64,000 bases of DNA. Origin: Synaphobranchus kaupii (Eukaryota > Chordata > Actinopteri > Anguilliformes > Synaphobranchidae). The stretch covers positions 23,588,841 through 23,652,840 of the forward strand of contig CM056376.1 of the NCBI GenBank assembly GCA_029718625.1, written 5' to 3'. Below the pieces are notes generated by a model. That model saw only the letters and a program-made list of their open reading frames with translations, was not told the DNA's origin and ran no database searches. Below are positions 13,464-27,100 of the stretch, piece by piece (the stretch's first letter is position 1; each line of letters starts with the position of its first letter). The position numbers and the translations under genes are program-made.

Positions 13464-13770
13464 GCGGGAGAAGCTAGAGAGGAGACGTTGACACACTACT
13501 ACTGAAACGGCGGCAAGGATAGCCACACCATCATCGCTGCATTCGAGTGCGATGTGACGTAATTCGACCTAGCAACAGCCTACTCCAGCTCGAGCAATAA
13601 AAAATCAAAAACAGAAAATGAAGGCGGGACGTTTTATAAAATAAGGCGGGGCTAACAAATCAACCAATTAAAAGTGACGTGCCAAGGAGACCATTTGCAA
13701 GCAAAAAGACGCCAAAGTCGGACGTAAATTATTTCAACAACTAGTAGCCTACTCACGCAGTCGATTTATA
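13464..13770 (-). promoter_or_regulatory. slc25a37: slc25a37 5-prime UTR and promoter region
   Basis: Sequence immediately upstream of the mitoferrin start codon. It contains CRE-like TGACGTAA (13556 on) and TGACGTG (about 13675), and a plus-strand CCAAT, i.e. ATTGG in the gene sense (about 13660). There are also GGCGGGAC/GGCGGGGC GC-rich words at 13623-13650. No TATA box is placed at an obvious distance. Assignment rests on position and motif content only. Confidence 0.45.
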
Positions 13771-14181
13771 TTGGCCTAAGTGTGTCACATGGAGAAAATA
13801 AGGAAATTGGCCTAGAACAAGTTGAATATTCACTGAATTAACAAAAATGTTTTTTATTGATAAGATCATGCGTGAATTTGATAAATCCCATATAAAAAAC
13901 AGGCAAAATGAAAACGTGGCCTTGCGCACTGTGTGGGTTTTCTGGGGTTTTCAAATGGTTTGCAAATGAGCTGTGTGCAAACGGGAAGTTAGAAGTCTAA
14001 GTGAACGTGGGGATACATGGGCCTAATGCTCGAGTGACTGACTGTTAAGAGTTTATATACTTAGTTACCATTCTATGGAAGTGTACTGACTGCGCAGAGG
14101 CGTAGTACAGAGGAATCTGCATTCATGCACTACAGTCGCACTCTTTAATAATCTTAATCTTTAAATTGAAGACGAACACAT

Positions 14182-14390
14182 TTTGTCTTGAAAAGTCCAT
14201 CTTAAACCAGCATAAACTGGTTTTAGCTGGTCGATCAGCTGTTCACCGTTTTACCAGCCTGTAGTAAACTAATCCACCAGTTTACTCTACCATCTTTAAC
14301 CAGCCACAGACCAGCTAGAAGTGTCGAAAACACAGTTTAAACCAGTTTAGAATCTCAGCTGGTCATAGCTGGACTTTTCAGCAGGGAAAT
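14182..14390. mobile_element. Palindromic MITE (CCAGCTGGT-type teleost repeat)
   Basis: The ends TGAAAAGTCCA (14189) and TGGACTTTTCA (14370-14380) are inverted. The interior is a mosaic of CCAGC/GCTGG words that fold back on each other (ACCAGCATAAACTGGTTTTAGCTGGT and later copies). No coding capacity. The type is common in fish genomes; the superfamily is not certain. Confidence 0.7.
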
Positions 14391-15724
14391 ATTTACAATT
14401 ATCTTTCCAGTTTTTAGTGTCAAATATCTTCATAGCACAAATCTCATACACCAATTACCATTGCTCACAGCAAAGCCTATTTGATGTAGCCTTAACCTGA
14501 CTTAACCAGCTTTCTTTAACCAAAAAATGCTACCTGTCACCCGCGCATGCACATTTTGTTCCAATGCCCAATACGGTTCTAACCTGAGCTAAAATGTATT
14601 ATGTAAATAGCTTTGTGGTTAAGGCCAATACTAGTAGAAAATAGATTTGATAATGCAAATTATTATATATGAAATAACAAAAAAAACAAAAAAAAACACA
14701 TTTTATCTGCTAAAAAATAATAATCAAATGAGAGGAGAGGGACAATTCTGAGACTCATTACAAAGAGAAACAGAAAGGTAAATGCTGTGAAGACTAAGAA
14801 CCGCATTGGAGCTGTACCAGGGATCCCGTTCAGGAAGTGGCCAACAGAGTTACATAACAGAGAGTAGAAGAGTCCAAATTATTGTTGTCATGTAAAAATT
14901 AATTAAAGCAGTCTTGGGTTCTCACAATAATGTACAGAAAAAAATGTTAATGCCAAATGTTTATGGTTGTTGGAAACCAGCTCAGGAAGATATAGCTATG
15001 GTTCACTCATAGCCTGCATAACTTTGATCGACTGTCAAATAAACTAAATAATAATAAGGCAAACAAATAATAAGCAAACAAACAAACAAACAGATATAAT
15101 AGATTCCAATGTAGTATCTTTATTTTCGGTTATTTATGTGAAGTAATATTTGCCTATATTATGCATCGCTAGGCTTCCAAAATGCCTCTGGATGGAGCAG
15201 AATCAGTCTGGGTGTAACCAAGGCGAATGTGGATGAACATGTTTTGGGGTGTGTTTCATAGATTAGCAGGGCTGTGGTTATTTTATCAGGCGACATCTGC
15301 CCACTGTAAGGTAACAAAGACACATGAGGAGGTCCAGAGAGTATTATGATACCGCTCTGTGTATCTGCAACCTCATTCTTCACATTACAAGGGGAGGGAC
15401 TTACAGCCCGGTGCAAGTTTATGTAATTTCTTCATGGTTTTACATGGCTCTTCACTTTATTACTGTTCATGAATCAAATAATCTGTCCAGAAGTTGATGG
15501 CAATAAAAGGTGGCTTCTAAAATAAGTGCAGTCTATTGTAACTGAACCCATTTTATGTATACCAGGGAGGGCTGTTTCTCTAAATGAAAATAACCTATTA
15601 CCTTACTATTAATTATAAACCAATTTTCACTCTGTGATGCTAGGATATGCTTCCCTAAGAATTAGGGAAAGTGCTTTACTTATCACAGGCCAACTTTTTT
15701 CCATGGCTAAACAATGCATCCTTC

Positions 15725-16702
15725 TTAAAGGAATAGTTAACTTTCTGGGGATTTCTAAGTAATGCTATGTTCCCAGAGGCTGTAGATATGAGCAGCTTGT
15801 TTTTTATAGTGTTTATTACAATTATAAGCAAGCATATCAGTTTTTATATCTTGAGCACAGTGGCCTCAGATTATATTGTGCCACAAGAAATCATTCTAAC
15901 CCAAAATACACTACATGGCCAATAGTATCCGCTCACCCATTGATCTGGGGCTGTTTTCATGCTTCCGGCTAGGCCCCTTAGTTCCAGTGAAGGTAAGTCA
16001 TAACTCTACAGCACACAATGACAGACGATTCTGTGTTTCCAACTTTGTGGCAACAGTTTGGGAAGGCCCTTTCCTGTTTCAGCATGACAATGTCCCTGTG
16101 CACAATGTGAGGTCCATACAGAAATGGTTTGTCGATGTAAGAACTTGACTGGCATGCACAGAGCCCTGACCTCAACCCCATCGAACACCTCTGGGATCAA
16201 TTGGAAAGCCAACTGCGAACCAGGCCTAATCGCCCAACATCAGTGCCCGACCTCACTAATGCTCTTCTGACTGAATGGACACAAATCCACACAGCAACGT
16301 TCCAACATCTAGTGGAAAGGCCTCCAAGGAGAGTGGAAGCTGTTATAGCAGCAAAGACCGACTCCATATTAATGGCCATGATTTTGGAATGAGATGTTGA
16401 ATAAGCAGGGGTCCATATACGTTTGGCCACGTAGTGTAAGATTAAACATAATTTTCTGAAGAAGAATAGGGCAGTATTGACTTGTACAACCTCGTTCTTT
16501 TACAAGTGGAGTTACTTGAGCTGCATCTTCTTGCTTTAAAACAGGAACCTCCAAATGCCCCGTATCAGCCGTTGTAAAGCCAGCCATCAGAAGCCTCGAT
16601 AAATATCCGAAACATCCTTCATAGCACACAAGAACTCTCTGGGCTAATAAGATATACAGAAACTTGAAATAATATTTAAAAATAAGTGAACTATCCCTTA
16701 AA
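15725..16702. mobile_element. MITE-like element interrupted by a Tc1 remnant
   Basis: The left end TTAAAGGAATAGTTAACTT and the inverted right end (TAAGTGAACTATCCCTTAAA) match each other as terminal repeats. The interior shares phrases with the element at 35763-36243 (TTCTTGCTTTA..., GCCAGCCAT, ATATTCTTCAT-like words), so both are copies of one family. A separate Tc1-like element sits inside at 15909-16436. Confidence 0.6.
15909..16436 (+). mobile_element. Tc1-like transposon, internally deleted copy
   Basis: Inverted ends CACTACATGGCCAA and TTTGGCCACGTAGTG are flanked by TA, the Tc1/mariner target. The 528-bp copy keeps only the C-terminal third of a transposase with FQHDNVPVHN and, after a stop, EPDLNPIEHLWDQLE. 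These are the second and third catalytic-acid regions of the DDE domain. The N-terminal DNA-binding domain and first catalytic region are missing, so it is inactive. Confidence 0.85.
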
Positions 16703-19700
16703 AATCCCTTATATTCCCGAGTATAACCGTGGATTCCATTTAATCCACAATGTTAACTATGGTTGTGGAAGGGCGGCACAAGGGTGAGCCAACGATACAC
16801 TGCATTTCTATAAGAAACTCATCAGAAGACAATTGTAGGGCACTTGTTTAATGATACAAAATAATAATGGAAGCTGCAATGTGACACAAGTGTATAATAA
16901 GTGTAAAGTTTTATTTTTCACCTTTTCTTGACCTATTAAACAAGGAAAAGCTGCAGAAGTGCCCCCACATAGCTGAGTGAATTTCCAGGATGTAAAGGCT
17001 TATTTTCCTCCATTGAGAGGCATTTGTACCATTATTCCCAACAGCTTTCTCAATAATTGATCATTTGATCCAATTCTGGTACTCAATGGCTAGTGTTGTA
17101 AATGGTAAGTTTCAATTTCACGTTGGATACACTTCAACTCCCACCTGCGTGTGCTTTTGTTTTGGAGGGGATAACAAGACGGCTAATGCCTTTACATCAA
17201 CCCTCTGACCCTCCTCTTATACAATGAAAATTCTGAACAGGAGATAGGACAGATACTCGAATGATCATTCCTGAGCCATCACATTAATGTTGTGGTAAAA
17301 TCATCATTAATCTCTTAATCGATCTATAGCCAACTTACATCAAATTTAGTAAGAGGACACTTTCTCAATCTTACTTTCTGAAAGTCGACATTTCTGCTGA
17401 TCCGATTCTCTCTGGACTCCATGTTACTTCCCCTTGAGAAGCACCGGAAGTTTATGCTTGTTGTATCACTTGCCAATTAACCTGTATCAAGACTCCCTTT
17501 AGACTCCCTTTAGAAATGGGAATGTCTATCCGTTTTGTGAACACAAAAATCCCTTTCGTTCCACACAATCATGCATTTATTTAGGTAGACATATATGGAT
17601 GAGGTCCAGTAGTGTCATAACTCGGGTGTTGACTTTCATCCCTGTCACTGAGCAAAGAACACACTGCTGGGTTGAGACTGGAGCCCAATCACAATCCCCT
17701 GCGCTCTCTCATTGAGCAACTATAATGCCACTGCTTTGATTAGTTATTACAAAATATCAGCCCGCATTCCCAGCATTTTTTTATGCCGTGGATACCACAG
17801 CCACCTTTATAACGTGGTTTGAGGTAGCTGGAGCAGCAATGATGGGCTACAAATATGAAGGATGAATCAGCCACATAACAGGAAGTCAGACAAAATAATA
17901 GTTATATAGGAAACATAACAGCACTTTGCAAGACATCCTATTAAAAGCATGCAAGCGATTTTGCTACTAGACAAGTGTTATCTCCCTCTGATCAGTGCTA
18001 TGCGCCAGGCTATACCAATTCAACAGCTTGAACTGCGTTTCCCCCTTTCTCTGGCTCTCCACAGTGCTTTGTCAGGTGGAGGATTTACCCAGCAGCTGCA
18101 CCAACACTCCTGAACTCCCCACTGAGTGCCAGAGAGCCCCCTGGAGAGACAGGGGTCAGTAACCCAGCTACTGGAAGAGCAAACCCTTTCAGCTGCACAC
18201 ATTTACAATAGAACACTTAATGCCACTCAAATGCTCTATTAAGTGATTTGTCAAGAGAAAATGTACACAATGACACATAGTAATTACATGTAGAAATATA
18301 GTCACAATATACACATATTAACTTCAGAATACATAATCAGAATATCAAAAGTTGTCTAATTTATTCCATATAAATGAGTAATAAGTAATTGCTCTTTAAA
18401 ACATTTAAAAGATTTTCAATTCAATGTTTTTATGATTGAATATAAATGGTACATGTTGGCAGAAAGACATTTTGCTTAAAAATGTCTTCTGCCTGGTTGC
18501 ATAACTCACATATAATTCCATAAGGATCCAATAAAAAGATAAACAAAAGTGATAATTAATAATGAAAACTTTCAAGGGGGAACAAGCTCACTGAGGGGAG
18601 AAAAATCAACATCTGTGCCACAGTGCCACCTGTTGGACGTTTTAGTGGGGAAATTATTGGATTTTGAATCACAGCTCAGAGAACACTGGGGTCACTGTGA
18701 CTGACTGTACAATTCATACAGCAATTTAGCATAGGCCTGGATTTAGTCCAAATATCCGACATGGAATTAAATGAAACGTTCATATTTAAAAATGATTTCT
18801 TCCAAATGAATGGGGGAAAAAAGTATTAATTGAGAAACAGTAACATTTAAAGTTATTATTATTTTTTCAGCTCCACTGGACAGCACAGAGTAGAGAGACA
18901 GGTAGAATGGGTAGAATGGGTAATGAGAAAGAGGGAAAGACACGCACCAAAGGTCCTGCAGCCGGACCAAAACCGCCAAACGTCGAGCACGTGGACAACG
19001 CTTCACAAGCCATGCCACCGAGAAATCCTGAAATTATTTTTAAAGCCACCGTTAAAACAGTTAGTTAGAAACGGACAGAATGGTTTCTGAATCCAGGACA
19101 TAATTTATCTATATGCGAGAATGAAATTGCTGAGGGAGCAGGGTTCAGCAGTTTGTGGAATTAAATTTCGAAGGTGACGGCAGAGTGCAGTGCCCCTGGC
19201 TGCACAGTCGGCCTAGCGGTGCCAATCTCTCCCTGGCACAAGGACCAGTACAGTTTGAGAATGGTGGTGAGAGCGAGGGAGAGAGTATATAGACACGTGT
19301 TTTCTGTTTTGAAGTTACATTTCACCTGGTGAGGATGGGGCCAACGAGCCTGTGAAAGGCGCGCCGTGACACGTGGTGTCGGGGAGGTGATGTCTGTGAC
19401 AGGACTGAGGGAGGAGACATTCTGTGGTCCTGTTACAGGACTGGGATCATGGACACGGAGCCGGCTCCGACAGCTCCCGTCTCTAGCCCACAGCTCACGG
19501 GATTAATGACCCCCTTACTCCACCGCTGTGCAGCCCCTCGGGCCAGACCAGATAAATGGTGTCGTTTCAGCTCCGCCTGACGCTCAGGAATCAGAGGTTA
19601 GAAAACCAAAGTGAAAAGAGAGAGGCATTTTCCCCCTGTGCCAGGAAATATTCACCCACAAAAACCAATGCAAACATTCAACGGGTCTTGAAAAGGATTG

Positions 19701-20949
19701 AGTGAAACGTAGAGAACGGTTGAATGCGAGGAGAGTATGCTCGCGCCTCATCATTCTCACCTCCTCCTTAGGCCCCGCCTTGCGCCTCCTCGGCCTCCCT
19801 CCCCTGGGTGGACCCGGCTCCCGTCCGGCTCGTCCGTCAGCAGCTCCGGCAGGGTAGGCCCGAAACCTGACACACACGCAGGAGCCGGGCAGCAGAGTAA
19901 AAACAAACCCCCACAGCGCACCCAAAACAAGGCCACCCAGCCGCTCTGAGACAGGACGCTACACAAACGCGTCCTCTAATGAGAGGGCCGGCTACTTGCG
20001 GCTGAGATGAGATGGTCATTAGTGGCTGTCAGTGGCAAGCGGCGCCTGACGGATATCCTCCCACACCCGCCACCCCACCCCTGTGCCACGAGGGCTTGTA
20101 AACCCTGACGTGATGACCCTAAATATGCGTTCGTTTGTTTACTCTGCCTGCACATCACCAGAAGATGGCCTCACAATCGCCTCTGCAATTTCCGCCTCTT
20201 CTCAGCGGAGGAGACAATAAATGCACTCACTTTTCACCCAATATATCACTCCAATTCAAAATTAAGCTACATCCATTAACATAAAATAGTTTTCTTTTTA
20301 AGCTTAAAATGAATGCATAAAAATATTCTAGAGAATCACACCACAGGGAGTTGGTATTCATGCCTGAAATTTTTCCAAAATTATAAATGTAAGTAACATA
20401 AGAGGTTGTATTTCAGCAAGACAGGTCCATTCCCTAGTGTCCAGAAACTGATATATTTTAAATGTATCAGATTCTGTCATCCTACAGTTGATTAGCAACA
20501 CAACTAAGGCAGTATCATTACAACTTCAATTTATTTTGGCAGGGCTGCTTTCAGATGTATTCCAAATCAACACATTATGTAGTTGCATTATGTATCGATT
20601 ACAGGGGTCAGCAGAAAGGCAACCAGCTACTGTTCACGACAACATGTTGTAGTGATACCGCTTGTTTACTTTGTAACAGTAATCCAGGGAAAATCGCAAA
20701 GGAAACCTTCCACCTGCAAGAATGGAAACACAAAACACTCAGAAGAGTTTTGTTCATTACACAATAGAGTTGCGTTGCATGTAACCACTATGTTCTCCCA
20801 ACCAGTACCTATACTCATTTCTACATGGCAATAAATAAATATTTCAAACAAAATGGCAGGGTTGTGGATAAGGAATTTGCCTTAAAACCAGAAAGCTGCC
20901 ATTACATCTTAAGTAGACAAATAAAGTTATTCACATAAAATGAAAATCA

Positions 20950-22328
20950 AAAAAAAGTCGGAAGTTTACATACACTTAGGTTGAAGTCATTAAAACTAAT
21001 TTTTAACCACACCACAGATTTCATGTTAGCAAACTATAGTGTTGGCAAGTCAGTTAGACATATACTTTGTGCATGACACAAGTAATTTTTCCAACAATTG
21101 TTTACAGATTATTTCACTTTTAATTCACTATCACAATTCCAGTGGGTCAGAGGTTTACATACACTAAGTTGACTGTGCCTTTAAACAGCTTGGAAAATTC
21201 CAGAAAATGATGTCATGGCTTTAGAAACTTCTGATAAGCTAATTGACATTATTTGCGCCAATTGGTGGTGTACCTGTGGATGTATTTTAAGGCCTACCTT
21301 CAAACTCAGTGCCTTTTTGCTTGACATCATGGAAAAATCAAAAGAAATCAGCCTCAGAAAGAAAATTGTGGACCTCCACAAGTCTGGTTCATCTTTGCGA
21401 GCAAATTCCAAACGCCTGAAGGTACCGCGTTCGTCTGTACAAACAATAGTACGCAGAGTACAGCCAGACTAGTTTTCAACTGCACATGGGCACAAAGATC
21501 TTACTTTTTGTAGAAATGTCCTCTGGTCTGATGAAACAACAATTTAACTGTTTGGCCATAATGACCATCATTATGTTTGGAGGAAAAAGGGTGAGGCTTG
21601 CAAGCCGAAGAACACCATCCCAACCATGAGGCACGGGGGTGGCAGCATCATGCATCATGGGGGTGCTTTGCTGCAGGAGGGACTGGTGCACTTCATAAAA
21701 TAGATGGCATCATGAGGAAGAAAAATTATGTGGATATATTGAAGCAACATCTCAAGACATCAACCAGGAAGTTAAAGCTTGGTCGCAAATGGTTCTTCCA
21801 AATGGACAATGACCCAAAGAATACTTCCAAAGTTGTGGCAAAATGGCTAAAGGACAACAAAGTCAAGGTATTGGGAGTGGCCATCACAAAGTCCTGACCT
21901 CAATTCAATCAAAAATTTGTGGGCAGAACTGAAAAAGCGTGTGCGAGCAAGGAGGCCTACAAACCTGACCGACTCAGTTACTCCAATTCTGTCAGGAAGA
22001 ATGGGCCAAAATTCCAGCAACTTATTGTGAGAGGCCTGTGGAAGGCTACCCGAAACGTTTGACCCAAGTTAAACAATTTAATGGCAATGCTACCAAATAC
22101 TAACAGTGTATGTAAACTTCTGACCCACTGGAAATGTGATGAAAGAAATAAAAGCTTGAAATAAATCATTCTCTACTATTATTCTGACATTTCACATTCT
22201 TAAAATAAAGTTGTGATCCTAACTGACCTAAGACAGGGAATGTTTACTAGTATTAAATGTCAGGAATTGTGAAAAAATTAGTTTAAATGGATTTGGCTAA
22301 GGTGTATGTAAACCCTCAACTTCAACTG
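20950..22328 (+). mobile_element. Tc1-like transposon of the Sleeping Beauty type (IR/DR), degraded
   Basis: Inverted ends contain AAGTCGGAAGTTTACATACAC on the left and TATGTAAACCCTCAACTTC on the right, next to TA. Inner direct repeats GGGTCAGAGGTTTACATACA (about 21146) and TGTATGTAAACTTCTGACCC (about 22107) complete the four-site IR/DR layout typical of salmonid-type Tc1 elements. Length is about 1.38 kb, short of the usual 1.6 kb because part of the transposase gene is deleted. Confidence 0.92.
21329..22103 (+). pseudogene. Tc1-like transposase, broken
   Basis: The reading starts [20 protein letters not shown], the first helix-turn-helix of the paired-like DNA-binding domain, and continues to [11 protein letters not shown] before a stop. 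About 0.3 kb (second DNA-binding subdomain and linker) is missing compared with the family. Later parts in shifted frames include LWSDETT-like, FGHNDHHYVWRKKGEACKP, GGTGALHKIDGIMRK and FQMDNDPKNTSKVVAKWL. Stops and frameshifts make it non-functional. Confidence 0.9.
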
Positions 22329-22506
22329 TACATTCATCGTTGCGCTCCATTTCCAGTGAAACAGTGATGGGAAGTTACACAAGCACCATATTTTCTCATT
22401 GTATTTTTTTCTGTAGTCTATAAAAATGCACTCTAAATAGTTTGAATTGTCTTTAACTCACTGAAAAGCAATGGAAGGAAAGACTAAAAATCAGAGGATT
22501 TCCTTT

Positions 22507-22512
22507 TTTATT
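22507..22512 (-). promoter_or_regulatory. entpd4: Candidate polyadenylation signal of entpd4
   Basis: AATAAA on the minus strand, 1.63 kb past the entpd4 stop codon. No better signal was noticed nearer the stop. Position only; the true end could be elsewhere. Confidence 0.35.
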
Positions 22513-23160
22513 TCTTTAAACAGCAACAAGATTGTCAGCAATAACCAATGACACAGTCTTTCGTGCAAACTTTAAAATGTTTTCTGTACATCTGTTATAA
22601 ATATGGCATCTTGTGTTTCGCGGACTATGTGCATCATACAGCATCGACGACACGGCTTCTTAAAATGAAGCAGGGTGCGTTTCAAGAGTTTGCGGGGAAG
22701 TCTCCGCCCGATATCAGCTTTCTTCCGTAGTCGCAACAGACCCACTGACCACAAGGCGCAGACACTGGCACCCGACCTGCCCTGAAGCACGTTCGCCCCC
22801 ACGGTCTCCCCGCCCTTCCCTCCTGCTCTCTCACTTAAGCAGATGTCGGTGGGAGACCGTCTCCACAGTGATAAGACAACAATGAAAACTTATTGCACTA
22901 TTTTTTTTGTTTAGAGTAATGCTACTTGTACAGCTGATGGGGGGGTAGGACACCAGAATTCCGTGCTCCAAAAAAATTAAAATAAAAAAACTGAATGTCA
23001 CCACAAAGGGAGTTCTCAGCAATAGCTTGTGTACACCAGCCACTGTCGTCGTTTCGCAGACCTCTTTTACAATGCCGAAAAGATAAAAACAAGCTTTAAA
23101 ACGCAAGACGGAAAAGGCAGTGAGGCTTCGGTTCCCGCTTGCGAGCGGACAGCCCTTTCT

Positions 23161-23164
23161 CACA

Positions 23165-23236
<72 letters not shown>
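23161..23236. repeat. (CA)n microsatellite
   Basis: A nearly perfect CA run of about 75 bases. It lies in the presumed 3-prime UTR or flank of entpd4. Confidence 0.95.
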
Positions 23237-23237
<1 letters not shown>

Positions 23238-24138
23238 ACCTAAAACAGGCACCGACGCGGCTGTTCCATGAGTCTTCCAGGTAGTGTAAGGTTGGCATGA
23301 GTTCTCCAAAAGTGGTGCGTGCTTGAAATACGGTACATCTGACATTTCGCTCATCCTTTAGCACATGCTAAATCCACTACTCAGTCATGCACACAACGTT
23401 CTATGGTACCATCGCTCCTGTGCACAGGCTCACACAACAAGACAGGATACAGGATAGCCAGGACTCTCTGGCTGTGCATTGACCAAAAGGGCCTAAACGT
23501 GACGGTGCTTTGCGCAGTGTTACTTAAGTGTATCTGAATGGAGAGATTGCCACCTAGTGGCAGTATCAGGGGAGGCACGTCCTGTAAAAAAGGCCTTTAC
23601 AGTCAAGCTACTTCAAAAGTTCCTACAGCATTCTGTTTGCCACTGTCACTTAGGGGACTGACACAGAAAGGCAGCCGCCCGGCAAGGAGCAGCTCCAATC
23701 CTGGCCCCATATGAGAAAGCGCCAACCTCAGCCGCCTGCAAACAACTCCCTTGCACCCCCAGTGCCTCATTCACATAAAAAATAAAATTAAAAAAAAGGC
23801 AAACTTGATCATGACACAATAAATTAACACAGAGGACGACAAAAAAAGAAACCGTCAAAAAACATCATTGCTTGATTTCAGTAAAGGCCGCGACTGCACC
23901 ATCGCTAGTAGTCTCGTCTCAAACTTGCTGTGGTGAAAGCATCAAGAGTTTAGTTCAGAAAGGGATCACTTCCCCAGCTGCCGGCATTCCATACAAGTAG
24001 ACACCCCCCCCCCGTGCTCGTGTGTCTAGCCCAATGTCCCGTGGGGCCTCAAGGAGAAGCCGCGACTCGTCCGTCGAACGAAGGCCTCGACGTGGTGGCT
24101 CTGCCGATCCGGAGACGGGGGGGGGGGGGCGGGGCGGA

Positions 24139-27100
24139 CTAGAGAGTGACGGGGACGGAGGGCGAGCCCAGGCCTTCCTCCAGCCACTGCGCCGGGGACG
24201 TGGCCGTGATGTTGCGCTGGTTCATGCGACGGTGGATGCGTCGCAGCCGCAGCAGGTAGAGCAGGATGGACAGCAGCACCACCAGGAAGCAGGCCAGGAA
24301 AAGGTAGTGGGTGTTCACAAACGAGAAGCTGTGGCGCCAGTGAGAGTGCGCCCCCTTCAGGATCTCCTGCTGAATGTCCCTGTGGGAGAAAGAGGGGAGG
24401 GGACAGAGGAAGGAGAGACAGAAGAGAGTGATGAGAGAGTAAGAAAGAAACCGTCGCTGTAATGGTTCAGGAACACATCCTTTCATATAACGTCACTGCA
24501 TAAAATCGTACAATTACTCAACAGATTCTTTCAACTATAGGCACTGCATTTTATTCAGAGAGCTTTGAAGGACGTACAGTATGGCTGTTTGGCGGTATGA
24601 CCAGGCAGCTGTGGACAGTGAGAGTGAGGATCACTCTTTACCTCAAAGGCAGGAAGCGCGTTCTATAGAGGATGGCCCCCAGTGTCCACTGCACCTCCTT
24701 GTCGTATACCAGCAGTGCAGTCCTCAGGTTCTCATACACAGCGGGGAAGGAGAAGCCAGAGTGGAACACCTCGTACATCCAGGCCGATTTAAAACACTGG
24801 TACCTGCAGACAGCAGAGGGCCGAGCGTTTCATGTGACTTCACATTCCCAACGGGGAATAAACACTCACGCAGTGCTTAACGCTCAGTGATAATGCACTG
24901 CGTTGGGTAATGTAACTGTGCCGCATCGGGCCGGTTGGGAAAGACGTACTTGAGCCTGTGCAGGTCGGCGTGGGAGGCGTACAGACCCCGATCAAAGCGC
25001 TCTTTCAGCGTTCTCCACTGGGTGGCGCAGTAACTCTGCAGAGAGCACAGAAAAACAATGAGACAAAACCACTGCGCACCTGAGCAACAGCGCTCTCCCA
25101 CAGACCCCATGTACTATGGGGTGGTGAGTGGGATGTGGAGTGCAGTACCTTTTTAACATGGTAGGGTTGGGATGGTGATGGATAGGGATGTACTCATTTG
25201 ATATTATCTCTAAGATTGCGTTTTATTGCTTTACCATGGTTTTATCGTTTTATTACTTTGTGAAAGCAAATTGAGCTGCAAGCATATGATAAACGTGATG
25301 TGACCCTTCATAATTTCAGAAGGGAGACCCAAGTAGATGCCTTTATATTCAGTTATAAGAGGTTACACCCGACAAAGATCTGAGGGCTTTCAGAGCCTTA
25401 ATGTCAGAGCGCAGTTATTGGGGTATCTGTAGTGTCAGGGATAGGGTTATGGTTAGCGTTAGGGTGCAGGGTTAGCATTAGCGTTAGGGTGCAGGGTTAT
25501 ACAATAGGTAGGGTTCAGGTGTTACAGCAGGGTACCTTGGCAGCGTGGCTGTACTTGGTGGCGTTGTAGCTCCCGCCCATACGCAGCACGTCCTCGGTGC
25601 AGTAGTAGAACTCGGAGAATCCGTAGAACTGGCTGTTGTGGTAGTCGATGGGCGGCTGGTAGATGCCGTTGAGCGAGGACTGGGTCTCGTTGGTGCGATT
25701 GAGGAAGGGCTGGAGCAGCTGCCGGCAGAGGTCGAACTCGCCCGTGCCCCGAAGGTGGACCCTCTGCCCGGCCGGGCCCACCTCATCCTGCAGGTCCACG
25801 GGCAGGCAGGGGTCCAGGTAGGGCGAGTCCGCCGTCTCCCCCATGCGCTGGCCCAGAAGCCTGAACACAGACAGCACACGGGAGTAACGCACCAACATCC
25901 AGGTCTACTGCCTGCTCATCCCATCCAACCAAAGCATATGCAAATCCTCAATACATTATTTTCAAACTTGGAAAGCAAAACTGTATTTCAGCACCGACCA
26001 CATCATGACTGAGCTTATTAATTCCAACAGAGGTACGTTCAGAATAAGTAATTGCTTAAGCTAAACTTCACCATAATACACTAAAATAGGACCGTCAAAC
26101 TAAATACCTTCCAGTTCCTGGAAGGCTGTATGTACGCTTGACTTTAAGCCATAATCATTATGACCGTAAGTCATAAGTACCTCAATCATTTATTTTGCTT
26201 TTTTCACCCTCATTTCTACATATGAAATATCACAAATTAAGGTTGCGTCATTACTTTAGGAGAACAGAAGAGTCTCATATATAACCTTTTTTTTTACATT
26301 ACTGGCATTTAGCAGACACTCTAATCCAGAGCGACTTTAGCCACAACTATTAGTATTTTTTACATAGTATCCATTCATACAGCTGGATATATACTGAAGC
26401 AACTCAGGTTAAAGGGTTAGTTCGGAATTTTGGACATAATGTCTCAATTACGACTTACCCATGATGTAGTTGATTGATGGAAACCATTTTCAGATAATTC
26501 CATGCTGTCCCTTCTTTTGGACATACACACATTGCTAATGCTAGCGCAACTCGTAGGAAACTAGTAGCATCCACTACCAAACGCACTTAAACACTCCAAG
26601 GTGCACCCAAAGCAAATAAAATACGACGACAGTCTATCGGGGTTATTTTCAGTGATTATACCATCATTTTTCAAGTCAAACTATCGTTGAATCCTTTACT
26701 TTGTGCTCACCTAAATTCTCAGTGGAAGTACGGCGGCGGAGCTAGCTGTAGATTAGCCAGGGTATCTGCCTGTAGGCTATCTGCTGTACTCCACAGTTGC
26801 CGACACAATCCGTTTTGCCGTAAAGTTACATATTTGGTAGACAACAAGTCAGCTAAACACAAACATGCTACAGAATAACACAGCATATACAAGCAAGCAC
26901 ACTGGCTACCAATTTGCAGGAAAAGTTTGGCCACTTCCATGACTTCCCAATCGTGGCAACTAGCTATCTAGCTAGCTGAATAGATAGATCACGCATGCAA
27001 TCATTTATTAGTTACCTGCTCGTCAGTTGTTTTCGGTGCATGAAGAAAAACAGGTGATGGCACAGCAGTCTCCTTCAGTAGAGGGTGTCCTGCCCGTCCT

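Larger units (their letters stand above)
13771..24138. other. Intergenic region between slc25a37 and entpd4
   Basis: Ten kilobases without a supportable host gene. It holds a palindromic MITE (14182-14390), a MITE split by a Tc1-like remnant (15725-16702), a Sleeping Beauty-like element (20950-22328) and a CA microsatellite (23161-23236). The right 1.6 kb is probably the entpd4 3-prime UTR. A GC-rich patch at 19740-20100 has short open frames on both strands but no recognisable domain. Confidence 0.6.

Noticed and set aside
22040..22070. CCCGAAACGTTTG as a possible third hammerhead core
   Set aside because: It is inside the Tc1 transposase coding remnant and lacks the CTGANGA box and stems.
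23161..23236. Regular repeats considered as a CRISPR array
   Set aside because: A simple CA microsatellite in vertebrate DNA with no unique spacers; none of the repeats in the window fit CRISPR.
24022..24462. 146-codon plus-strand frame
   Set aside because: Antisense to the entpd4 last exon and its flank; low complexity from GC-rich coding DNA.
25430..25505. GTTAGGGTGCAGGGTTAGC repeats resembling telomeric TTAGGG
   Set aside because: Only two or three imperfect copies; no true TTAGGG array, so not an interstitial telomere.
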